A model generated the notes under the pieces. The model was not told the origin of the DNA and did not search any database. It saw nothing but the letters and a program-made list of their open reading frames with translations. From the NCBI GenBank assembly GCA_015484555.1, contig WFMZ01000006.1, positions 1 to 42,996 on the forward strand: a DNA stretch of 42,996 nt, given 5' to 3'. The position numbers and the translations under genes were made by a program. The stretch is from Hydrogenovibrio sp. (GTDB lineage Bacteria; Pseudomonadota; Gammaproteobacteria; Thiomicrospirales; Thiomicrospiraceae). Positions 1-6,251 of this stretch are shown piece after piece. Every line of letters starts with the position of its first letter. Position 1 is the stretch's first letter.

Positions 1-66
1 ATTGATATACTTTGCAGAATAACCGAGTTCTTCGGCAAGCTCTTTTGCTGTTAAATACTCTTTCAT
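1..66 (-). CDS. Helix-turn-helix DNA-binding protein, excisionase-like (partial)
   Basis: Only the first 22 codons are in the window; the gene runs off the left edge. The visible N-terminus (MKEYLTAKELAEELGYSAKY) has the look of a MerR/AlpA-like or excisionase-type helix-turn-helix, which typically begins with a 'yLTakElAe.LGvs' pattern. An AAGGA ribosome-binding site sits about six bases upstream of the ATG. It is divergent from a ribbon-helix-helix gene across a dyad-rich gap, as in a regulatory switch of a phage or integrative element. The family call is an inference from 22 residues, so the full role (excisionase, repressor, primase adaptor) is unknown. Confidence 0.55.
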   Translation of the reverse strand, partial: MKEYLTAKELAEELGYSAKYIN

Positions 67-82
67 ATAAAATCCTTGTAAG

Positions 83-118
83 TGTATAAAATATGTATAT
101 TTGGTATACATGTATACA
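83..118. promoter_or_regulatory. Operator-like array of TGTATA/TATACA half-sites
   Basis: Half-sites TGTATA (83-88), TGTATA (94-99) and TATACA (105-110) begin exactly 11 bp apart, one helical turn. They run into a perfect 14-bp palindrome GTATACATGTATAC (104-117). The array lies between the divergent HTH and RHH genes and overlaps where the -10 of the HTH gene would be. Dyads of this kind are typical binding sites of small phage or plasmid repressors; which of the two proteins binds is inferred, not seen. Confidence 0.5.
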
Positions 119-135
119 TAGTACACAGAAAAACA

Positions 136-148
136 AAGTTGTCAACTT
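136..148. promoter_or_regulatory. 13-bp inverted repeat upstream of the RHH gene
   Basis: AAGTTG-T-CAACTT is a perfect inverted repeat. A TATAAT hexamer follows at 166-171, so the dyad sits near where a -35 element would be for the plus-strand RHH gene. No good -35 hexamer is seen at 17 bp spacing, so this promoter would need an activator or be weak. Possible operator, low certainty. Confidence 0.35.
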
Positions 149-208
149 GGTAGACAGTATTTTTGTATAATTGATTCAAATATAAACTTAAAAGGGGCTA
201 GCAGGTCT

Positions 209-376
209 GTGAAAACACAAGTAAATGTAAGACTTACTGAACAGGAAGTAAAAGATTTAGATTCTTTAAGAATGAAGATAGCTAAAATAGAGGAGGCTAT
301 TCCAACTCGTTCTGATGTCGTGAGATTAGCGATAAAGGAATTAATTAAAAATTATGGTAGTGGTCAAAATAGTTGA
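209..376 (+). CDS. Small ribbon-helix-helix (RHH) DNA-binding protein
   Basis: A 55-residue protein starting at GTG. The pattern is that of a MetJ/Arc-type RHH repressor: a short beta strand (KTQVNVRLTEQEV), helix A (about residues 12-30), a turn with TRSD, and helix B (SDVVRLAIKELIKN). RHH proteins dimerise and insert the paired strand into the major groove. SD-like AGGGG and AGGT sequences precede the start, none at ideal spacing. It is divergent from the HTH gene at the left edge and lies between a tRNA gene and that gene, as small regulators of integrated elements often do. It could also be an antitoxin, but no toxin partner is seen downstream before the tRNA. Confidence 0.7.
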   Translation: MKTQVNVRLTEQEVKDLDSLRMKIAKIEEAIPTRSDVVRLAIKELIKNYGSGQNS

Positions 377-402
377 ATAAAAAAATATCAACAAATTTAA
401 TT

Positions 403-431
403 TGGGCTCTAGATGGGCTCAATTTGGGCTC
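403..431. repeat. Three 11-bp-phased TGGGCTC direct repeats next to tRNA-Val
   Basis: TGGGCTC occurs at 403-409, 414-420 and 425-431, each exactly 11 bp from the last. The outer two extend to AATTTGGGCTC (399-409 and 421-431). They lie about 70 bases beyond the 3' end of tRNA-Val, the usual insertion target of tyrosine recombinases. Phased direct repeats near an attachment site resemble integrase arm-type or excisionase sites. The function is inferred; no integrase gene is in the window. Confidence 0.5.
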
Positions 432-498
432 AAAATAGAAAGAAGGAATTTATCTAGGCTTAATTTAATCATAACTTATTGGAATATAAGTTAAAAAA

Positions 499-575
499 TG
501 GTACGACCGAGTGGATTCGAACCACCGACCCCCACCATGTCAAGGTGGTGCTCTAACCAACTGAGCTACGGTCGT
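499..575 (-). tRNA. tRNA-Val (anticodon GAC)
   Basis: The minus strand folds as a complete 77-nt tRNA with encoded CCA (499-501), D-arm AGCTCAGTTGG, anticodon stem CCACC/GGTGG with loop TTGACAT (anticodon GAC), and T-loop GGTTCGAATCC. The body from the D-arm to the T-arm closely matches enterobacterial tRNA-Val(GAC). The acceptor stem begins ACGACCG rather than the usual GCGTCCG, paired by CGGTCGT. It is second in a transcript after tRNA-Leu, and its 3' end faces the accessory-looking left end of the window. Confidence 0.95.
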
Positions 576-595
576 ATATAGAGATATACGAAAAA

Positions 596-680
596 TGGTA
601 CCAGTGGGCGGACTCGAACCGCCACGCCGTAAAGCAACGGATTTTGAATCCGTCATGTCTACCAATTCCATCACACTGGC
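596..680 (-). tRNA. tRNA-Leu (anticodon CAA)
   Basis: An 85-nt class II tRNA with encoded CCA (596-598), a long variable arm, and anticodon stem ACGGA/TCCGT enclosing TTCAAAA, giving anticodon CAA (reads UUG). The T-loop is GGTTCGAGTCC. The acceptor stem pairs GCCAGTG with CACTGGT, so position 1-72 is a G-U wobble rather than G-C. It is followed 20 bases downstream by tRNA-Val, and both appear to share one promoter. Confidence 0.95.
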
Positions 681-755
681 ATAGTTAAATTTCGGTAACG
701 TGCGTTACGTCAATTTGCATCACTTTCAGTTGAAAGGATGTTTGGAATGAAGCGA

Positions 756-784
756 ATTATAGAGAGCCTTGGCTAAAGTGTCAA
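756..784 (-). promoter_or_regulatory. Sigma-70 promoter of the tRNA-Leu/tRNA-Val transcript
   Basis: A perfect TTGACA (779-784) and a perfect TATAAT (756-761) are separated by exactly 17 bp on the minus strand, about 75 bases upstream of tRNA-Leu. The leader contains a GTAACG-TG-CGTTAC inverted repeat (695-708). Both hexamers and spacing match consensus, as expected for a strong stable-RNA promoter. Confidence 0.85.
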
Positions 785-797
785 ACAATATCGACGC

Positions 798-1922
798 TTA
801 TTTAACTTTAGCACTTAAGTCTTTAATTTTTCGTACCCAGGGGGTAATGCCGAAGTTTGCTTTATATTGCGCACTGGCATTATTGGCTTCTTTTCTATTA
901 GCATAGGAACCTGAAATTAGTACATAACTCACTTCGTCACCACGTTGCTGTGGTACAACCTTTGTACCTTGTAAAGACTTGTCTGCTATCATTTTACGAA
1001 TAGATGACTGTTCTGACATGCTGGCTAACTGTAAGGTGTAGTTAAACGCAGGTTGTTCCATTAGCCATTTTACATCGGCACTGTAATTAGCCAAAGGTAC
1101 GTGAATATCTTTTCCCATAGTAGGATTCTCTGGCTTAGCGATCTTTTCAACTAAATGAAATACAGGTTGGTCTAATGGCTTTATGGTGGGCTCTTTTGGC
1201 TCAACAACTTCTGGGACGACGACATAAACCTCTTCTTTCAAGGCTACCTTCTTATCAAGTTTTTTAGCTGGCTCTGTTAGGCTAATCACTTGGTCATTAT
1301 TTAGTCTGTTCAGAATAACTTCTAACTTAGCATCAATCCCTTTGGTGTATTCTTTTAGCTTTTGGTCTAACATAGCCGGGGTGACCGTATTAGAAGGTAT
1401 CACTGAACCAACTGTGCTCATGCTCTGCACTTTTGCTAATTTTAGCTTCTGTACTTCCATTTCGAGCTTGTCAACTTTAGTTTGAAGTGCTTTAAACAGC
1501 TTTCCTTGCCCTTTAGAGGCTACGGTTTCTTCTAGCTTGTGAATAGATTCTTGTAACGACTTTATCTCTACTGAAGTCGTTTCTTTCAGTTCCAGCACCT
1601 GTTTCAATTCATTATTTATACTGGTATAGGCAATATAGATAACACCCAAAATAGTTAATAGTAGGGACAACATGATAATGACGCCAAAGAATGAGCTTTT
1701 TGAAGCCATTGTGGCTTTAGGCGTAATGGTTTTTTTCTGGGGTTTAGGCGAAGGTTTTGAAGGCATAACATCCTCTGCGGCATTTAACCAATCGTTTAAA
1801 GTATGCTCTGAACTATCGGCGGGTTGCCCTGCTCGTCCAGTTGACATTTGTTGGGCTTGACTTTCAATGGCTTTTAGCAAGCCTGCCCTTTCTTTTTCTA
1901 GCTCGTTAATGGTTTGTGCCAT
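798..1922 (-). CDS. DamX-like SPOR-domain membrane protein
   Basis: A 374-residue protein with a cytoplasmic N-terminal part rich in Pro and Lys (about 50-72), one membrane segment (about 77-99), a periplasmic coiled coil (about 101-165), a variable linker, and a C-terminal SPOR-type domain (about 294-368, beginning NYTLQLASM and ending TPWVRKIKDL). SPOR domains bind denuded peptidoglycan at the division septum. The layout and the 'YTLQLxS' and 'PWvr' motifs resemble DamX of enterobacteria, so a septal role is likely. The ATG start has only a weak AGAAG upstream. It is a single gene, not part of the dam-aroB cluster in which damX often lies. Confidence 0.7.
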   Translation of the reverse strand: MAQTINELEKERAGLLKAIESQAQQMSTGRAGQPADSSEHTLNDWLNAAEDVMPSKPSPKPQKKTITPKATMASKSSFFGVIIMLSLLLTILGVIYIAYTSINNELKQVLELKETTSVEIKSLQESIHKLEETVASKGQGKLFKALQTKVDKLEMEVQKLKLAKVQSMSTVGSVIPSNTVTPAMLDQKLKEYTKGIDAKLEVILNRLNNDQVISLTEPAKKLDKKVALKEEVYVVVPEVVEPKEPTIKPLDQPVFHLVEKIAKPENPTMGKDIHVPLANYSADVKWLMEQPAFNYTLQLASMSEQSSIRKMIADKSLQGTKVVPQQRGDEVSYVLISGSYANRKEANNASAQYKANFGITPWVRKIKDLSAKVK

Positions 1923-1986
1923 TGATTATTTAACTTCTATTAAATTTTATAATTTCTAGTTTCTTATTGTAAAATGCTTGTATCAA

Positions 1987-2018
1987 TTTGACTAGTAATA
2001 ATATTTTTTTTAGTCAAA
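1987..2018. promoter_or_regulatory. 8-bp inverted repeat before the miniprotein gene
   Basis: TTTGACTA (1987-1994) and TAGTCAAA (2011-2018) form a perfect inverted repeat separated by 16 bp in the gap between the divergent damX-like gene and the 47-residue ORF. It ends about 18 bases before the ORF start. It could be an operator or an RNA hairpin with an AT-rich loop; the sequence alone does not decide. Confidence 0.4.
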
Positions 2019-2036
2019 ATAATTAAGGGATACACA

Positions 2037-2180
2037 ATGAATAGCATTGGAATAGATGATGTAGGATCAGCTTTATTATATACCGCAGGCTTTGTAGTGG
2101 CCTCTATTGCGATAGTGGCATTAGCAATGTGGGGTGTATTTAAGTTTTTTCAAGAGACAAAAAATAACGATGATACTTAA
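2037..2180 (+). CDS. 47-residue single-pass membrane miniprotein
   Basis: The start is supported by a strong ribosome-binding site (AAGGGA, seven bases before ATG). The product has an acidic N-terminus (MNSIGIDDVGSALL), one hydrophobic helix (about residues 11-34, ending ALAMWGVFKFF), and a charged tail ending NNDDT. It is the only plus-strand gene between minus-strand genes and has an inverted repeat upstream. Size and layout (acidic start, one helix, Lys after the helix) recall small regulatory membrane peptides and, loosely, filamentous-phage coat proteins. I do not recognise a family; no function is claimed. Confidence 0.6.
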   Translation: MNSIGIDDVGSALLYTAGFVVASIAIVALAMWGVFKFFQETKNNDDT

Positions 2181-2237
2181 TAAAATGGGGGGTTAAATAG
2201 CGATTTTTATGCTCTAGCATCCTACTTTATCATGCAA

Positions 2238-2645
2238 TTAGCGAACCTTTCCATCAACATATACCCACCCCTGGCGATTTTTGACAAAGTAACTTTTCTC
2301 TTTCATTATCTCTTGGCTAAAGCCTATTTGAAAGATGGCTTCAAAGCTAACCCAACCTTTTGCCTCTTTTGCACGTCCTTTTTTGGTCGAACAAATAGTT
2401 AGTTTCTGCCAAGACAACCCATTTTCAAATTCTAAATTATCTGGGCGCGTGCTTTCATGCCAGGTTTTTAATAGGTAGTCTTTATTTAAAAGCGCATAAG
2501 CTGTGTAACGAGATCGCATGAGTTGTTCTGCCGTTTCAGGTAGCTTTAGAGCTAAATGATAAGGCTCGCAACAAGTTGAATAGGCTTTACCAGAACCACA
2601 TTTACACAGCTTAAAATCGCCAGGGGTGGTCTCGATAGTTAACAT
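2238..2645 (-). CDS. YchJ-family SEC-C metal-binding protein
   Basis: A 135-residue protein with an N-terminal SEC-C zinc motif (KLCKCGSGKAYSTCC) and the YchJ/UPF0225 core (AEQLMRSRYTAYALLNKDYLLKTWHEST). E. coli YchJ has a second SEC-C motif at its C-terminus; here the protein stops at YVDGKVR, so that motif is absent. The function of the family is not established. Both ends of the gene contain an interspersed repeat in opposite orientations: one encodes PGDF just before the zinc motif, the other KNRQGW where E. coli has ENGQWYY. The gene overlaps the upstream transporter gene by one base and is last in the dnaB-to-ychJ run. Confidence 0.85.
   Translation of the reverse strand: MLTIETTPGDFKLCKCGSGKAYSTCCEPYHLALKLPETAEQLMRSRYTAYALLNKDYLLKTWHESTRPDNLEFENGLSWQKLTICSTKKGRAKEAKGWVSFEAIFQIGFSQEIMKEKSYFVKNRQGWVYVDGKVR
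2262..2282 (+). repeat. Interspersed repeat, copy A (within ychJ)
   Basis: Contains CCCACCCCTGGCGATTTTT (2264-2282), preceded by TA. On the coding (minus) strand it reads AAA AAT CGC CAG GGG TGG, encoding KNRQGW near the C-terminus of the YchJ-like protein. It is inverted relative to copy B. Confidence 0.9.
2613..2629 (-). repeat. Interspersed repeat, copy B (within ychJ)
   Basis: AAAATCGCCAGGGGTGG on the plus strand, 17 bp, the reverse orientation of copy A about 330 bp away. It covers the N-terminal TTPGDF codons of the YchJ-like protein. The fifth base of the A run and the GTA end seen in other copies are not conserved here. Confidence 0.85.
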
Positions 2646-4036
2646 TAAACCAGCTCACCCTTTCGGGCTAATGCCTTTAATAGGCTAAATAATTTCACTT
2701 GTAGCGCAATCGCGGCCAATAAGAAACCGGCGACAATCGCAACCCAAAAACCCGTTACGCCTAAAGCAGGTAGAAAAATATTACTAAAGGCGAGTAAATA
2801 ACCACCACCCAAGCCTATTCCCCAGTAACAAACAAAGGTAACCCACATAGTGGCTTGAGTATCATGCAAGCCCCTTAGGACACCTGCTGTGGCGACTTGA
2901 ATGGCATCAAATAATTGGTAAAATGCGGCAATGCCTAATAAGATAATGGCAATCGCAATCACATGGTGGTCATCGGTATACCATTGTGCAATATCCCAAC
3001 GTAATCCGTAGGTAATACTGGCTGCTAACAGGCTAAGCACTGCAGCTAACCCTATACCGGTATAGGCGCGAATAAGCACTTCTTGCTTACTTTTCTGACC
3101 AAAGGCTTCCCCTACTCTAAAGGTTAATGCCATGGAAATACTTAAGGGTAGCATAAATAAAATAGAGGTGACGCTCACACTAACTTGCTGAGCCGCAATC
3201 ACTTCTGTCCCCAATTGCGCAACAAATAAAGCCACTAAACTAAACAGACTCACTTCAAATAACAGTGAAAATGTATTAGGAATACCTAACATTAATAGGG
3301 GTTGTAGCCCATCTTTCCATTGTGGCTTTAGCTGCTGAAAAGGCTGTTTTTTTAGCTTGATAAGATAAGGCCTAATTTTAGGAGACCTTAACGCATAGGT
3401 TATTCCTAGAGCAAACATCACCCACATAACAATACTGGAGGCGATACCACAGCCTGCTGCACCAAAGGCTTCTATTGGCCCAAAGCCATAAATAAAGACC
3501 GCATTTAAGGGGATGTTTAAAATTAACGCCCCGATACTTATCCACATGGTTGGAAAAATAAGACCCATGCCTTCCCAAAAAAAACGAATCACGAAAAAGA
3601 GCGCTAAACCAGGCAGGCCAAAGGCAATATAAAAAAGGTAATCCTCCGTCAGCTTATAAACAATAGAGGTTAAAGGAAGCAGGTCTAAGACCCAGGCACC
3701 ATTTGCTAACAAGGTAAACATTATTACACTTAAAGGAATGGCAAGCCAAAATGCTTGTACTAAAAATCGACTCATTTGTAGATGGTTATTATCACCAAAT
3801 TGCTTGGCAATAAGTGGATTTAGCATAAGCAAGATACCAATTGAAAGCATCATAATAGGAAAGAGAATACTGGTTCCCAAGCCAATCGCGGCCAGGTCAT
3901 TTGTGCCGACTTGCCCTGACATAAGCGTATCAACCAAGCCCAGGCCTGATACGGCAAGTTGAGCGACAAACATGGGAATAGCTAGCTTACTTAGCTGCCG
4001 CAATTCATTTAAAGCGGTACTTAGCGTTAAATTCAC
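2645..4036 (-). CDS. MATE-family multidrug/Na+ efflux transporter
   Basis: A 463-residue inner-membrane protein with about 12 hydrophobic segments and two homologous halves, the MATE architecture and the usual length (NorM is about 457). The N-terminal signature LAIPMFVAQLAVSGLGLVDT and the mid-protein LMLGIPNTFSLLFEVSLFS fit the NorM branch. MATE proteins export cationic drugs and dyes in exchange for Na+ or H+. The start overlaps the end of the upstream membrane-protein gene by four bases, suggesting translational coupling. The substrate cannot be told from sequence. Confidence 0.9.
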   Translation of the reverse strand: MNLTLSTALNELRQLSKLAIPMFVAQLAVSGLGLVDTLMSGQVGTNDLAAIGLGTSILFPIMMLSIGILLMLNPLIAKQFGDNNHLQMSRFLVQAFWLAIPLSVIMFTLLANGAWVLDLLPLTSIVYKLTEDYLFYIAFGLPGLALFFVIRFFWEGMGLIFPTMWISIGALILNIPLNAVFIYGFGPIEAFGAAGCGIASSIVMWVMFALGITYALRSPKIRPYLIKLKKQPFQQLKPQWKDGLQPLLMLGIPNTFSLLFEVSLFSLVALFVAQLGTEVIAAQQVSVSVTSILFMLPLSISMALTFRVGEAFGQKSKQEVLIRAYTGIGLAAVLSLLAASITYGLRWDIAQWYTDDHHVIAIAIILLGIAAFYQLFDAIQVATAGVLRGLHDTQATMWVTFVCYWGIGLGGGYLLAFSNIFLPALGVTGFWVAIVAGFLLAAIALQVKLFSLLKALARKGELV

Positions 4037-4500
4037 TTTGTTATTTTTTCTGGTGTTTCTGTTAAGTCAGCCTGAATATTATCATCAGAAGCATCCATTT
4101 TTTCTACCGCATTATCTTTTCTAACCGCCTGAAGGGCCTTTAATTCAGCTTCATCTTTTTGCCAATAATCGTCTCCAAACTCTTCAACCATAGCAGGGTC
4201 TAAACTATCTTCGGGCATTTCAACCTCACTATTTTTTTCAATCATATAGGGTGCAAAAATGATAATGATAACTTTAAATGTCCAGTACACCATGGCGTAA
4301 ATAATAATGGCAAAGAGTAAGACAATTGGCAACCCTAACAAGAGGTCTACCATCAAAGAAGCCCCATCAAAGAAGTTATGAAGAAATGATTTTTCAACCA
4401 GGGTAAAGTAGAGCCAGTAAAGGGTCGGTAACCAACTGAGTATCAGAACCAAATAATTTAATGGATTAACAATACGAGAATTACGAAATAGGCAGAACAT
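4033..4500 (-). CDS. Small membrane protein of unknown function
   Basis: A 155-residue protein with two or three hydrophobic segments (about 14-34, 50-88) and a long acidic cytoplasmic-looking tail (about 95-155; many Asp, Glu and Lys). No recognised motif. AAAGGA five bases before the ATG supports the start. It lies between the Nudix hydrolase and MATE genes and overlaps the latter by four bases. The family is not recognised; it may be an accessory of the transporter or unrelated. Confidence 0.75.
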   Translation of the reverse strand: MFCLFRNSRIVNPLNYLVLILSWLPTLYWLYFTLVEKSFLHNFFDGASLMVDLLLGLPIVLLFAIIIYAMVYWTFKVIIIIFAPYMIEKNSEVEMPEDSLDPAMVEEFGDDYWQKDEAELKALQAVRKDNAVEKMDASDDNIQADLTETPEKITK

Positions 4501-4524
4501 AAAAATCCTTTAAATATAAATAAG

Positions 4525-5133
4525 TTAAGCTAGTTTTTGAAAAAATAGCCACTGTAAGGCAATAATGGTGCTGGCGACATTAAACTGACCTGCCAGCAAA
4601 CGTTGCTTAGCTTCTGTGAACGATAAACGCACAATTTTAATATCTTCCGCTTCACAAGCTAGGCCTGCAAAATTAGGCAAATATTGACTATCAATGTCTG
4701 CGGCATAAAGATGTAGAACTTCTTCACAAGCACCAGGGCTTGGGTAGTAACGATAGATAAATTCAAAGTGTGCGTCTTTAACACCTGCTTCTTCATTGCT
4801 CTCTCGGTGACAAGCTTCCAAAGCGGTTTCCCCCTCGTCAATCATGCCGGCAACGGGTTCTAATAACCAAGCCGATTCATTTTGAGCAAGACTATTATTT
4901 AAGGCACCTGCTCGGCATTGTTCTACTAAAATAACGCGTTGTTTTTGAGAATCAAATAATAAAACAACAACGGCTTCTCCACGAGAAAACACTTCTCGGG
5001 TAATCGCTGGCGACCAACCGCCTTGATATTGCGAAAATTGGTAGTGAACTTCATCGACCTTAAAAAAACCATTGTAGCCACGAGTTTTATTTAAAATTTT
5101 AAAGCTTAGGTCTTCTGATTTATTAGCGCTCAT
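4525..5133 (-). CDS. nudF: ADP-ribose pyrophosphatase (Nudix hydrolase)
   Basis: A 202-residue Nudix enzyme of the NudF/ADP-ribose diphosphatase type, which hydrolyses ADP-ribose to AMP and ribose 5-phosphate. The Nudix box is complete: G-x5-E-x7-RE-x2-EE-x-G (GMIDEGETALEACHRESNEE). It is preceded by ADP-ribose-family features such as RGEAVVVLL and the conserved proline-acid region LLEPVAG, and followed by YYPSPGACEE. The ATG at 5131-5133 is taken as the start because the in-frame codon before it is TTG and sits directly after the alr stop codon. The gene follows alr with three bases between. Confidence 0.9.
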   Translation of the reverse strand: MSANKSEDLSFKILNKTRGYNGFFKVDEVHYQFSQYQGGWSPAITREVFSRGEAVVVLLFDSQKQRVILVEQCRAGALNNSLAQNESAWLLEPVAGMIDEGETALEACHRESNEEAGVKDAHFEFIYRYYPSPGACEEVLHLYAADIDSQYLPNFAGLACEAEDIKIVRLSFTEAKQRLLAGQFNVASTIIALQWLFFQKLA

Positions 5134-5136
5134 CAA

Positions 5137-6222
5137 TCACTTCTCACGACTCATCACATCTTCACGAGGAACTCGCTGTGTGACACCACATAAGAGTTCG
5201 TAAGCAATCGTGCCTGATTGTTTCGCAATTTCATCAACTGCTAAGTTTTCGCCCCAGAGTTCAACAATGCTACCTATTTCAACACTCTCTGCTAGCGCTG
5301 TTACATCAACGGTAATCATATCCATTGATACACGCCCCACTAAAGGCATTCTTTCTCCACAAACCAACACAGGCGTGCCTGATGGTGCGTGCCTAGGGTA
5401 ACCATCGCCATAGCCTGCGGCTACCGTCGCAATTAGGGTTAGCTGTATCGCTGTCCAGCTATTGCCATAGCCCACGCTTTGCCCTTGTTGCACCCACCTT
5501 AATGCGATGACTTGGCTGGATAGGGTCATGACTGGTTTAAGGCTTAATTTTGCTGAGTCCATTGTGTAAGCGCCATATAGCATAATACCTGGACGAACCC
5601 AATCTAGGTGACTTTCTGGAAGGGTCTGTATGGCGGCAGAATTAGCCATACTTTTAGCGCCTAGTTTTGTGCTTACTTGATTTAAGAATGTTTTTAGCTG
5701 AATGTCAGTAAACTCTATCTCTATATCAGCAGAAGCAAAATGTGACATCCAGTTAATATTTAGGGAGCAGGTGACTTCAGAAATTGACTTTTCGAATGCG
5801 GGTATTTGATTAGACGTAAACCCTAAGCGATGCATACCGGTATCGAGTTTGATCCAAATAGTGAGCTGTTCATGCTTAGAAAGGGATTTTAAATAGTCTA
5901 TTTGTTCAAAGCAATGAACCACTAAATCTAGCCTATTAGATAAAACCAGAGGTAACTCGGCTTCACTATAAATGCCTTCTAACAAAACGATCGGGTGTAA
6001 AAATCCTTGCTGTCTAAGCTGAATAGCTTCATCAATAGAGGCCACCCCAAAACCATCTGCTTGAGATAAGGCTTTCGCCACCCGTGCAATGCCGTGTCCA
6101 TAGCCATTGGCTTTAATAATAGCCAATACTTTGCTGTTAGGCGCCAAAGCTTTAACCTGGTTTAAGTTGGCTTTCAAAGCACTTGAGTTGATACGCGCAA
6201 TAATGGGACGAAAGTTAGACAT
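5137..6222 (-). CDS. alr: Alanine racemase
   Basis: A 361-residue PLP enzyme that interconverts L- and D-alanine for peptidoglycan. The PLP-binding lysine is K37 in AIIKANGYGHG, and the opposing catalytic tyrosine is Y252 in VGYGNSW; both are intact. Other family motifs are IKLDTGMHRLGF, VRPGIMLYG and GRVSMDM. The length is typical. It follows dnaB by about 30 bases, the usual dnaB-alr order, and is followed immediately by the Nudix gene. Confidence 0.97.
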   Translation of the reverse strand: MSNFRPIIARINSSALKANLNQVKALAPNSKVLAIIKANGYGHGIARVAKALSQADGFGVASIDEAIQLRQQGFLHPIVLLEGIYSEAELPLVLSNRLDLVVHCFEQIDYLKSLSKHEQLTIWIKLDTGMHRLGFTSNQIPAFEKSISEVTCSLNINWMSHFASADIEIEFTDIQLKTFLNQVSTKLGAKSMANSAAIQTLPESHLDWVRPGIMLYGAYTMDSAKLSLKPVMTLSSQVIALRWVQQGQSVGYGNSWTAIQLTLIATVAAGYGDGYPRHAPSGTPVLVCGERMPLVGRVSMDMITVDVTALAESVEIGSIVELWGENLAVDEIAKQSGTIAYELLCGVTQRVPREDVMSREK

Positions 6223-6251
6223 AGGCTATGCAATAACGTTGGTTAATAAGA

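Noticed and set aside
139..171. Full sigma-70 promoter for the RHH gene (TTGTCA ... TATAAT)
   Set aside because: Spacer is 21 bp; only the -10 is credible.
695..708. GTAACG/CGTTAC inverted repeat as a terminator
   Set aside because: Two-base loop and no T run; it lies within the tRNA leader.
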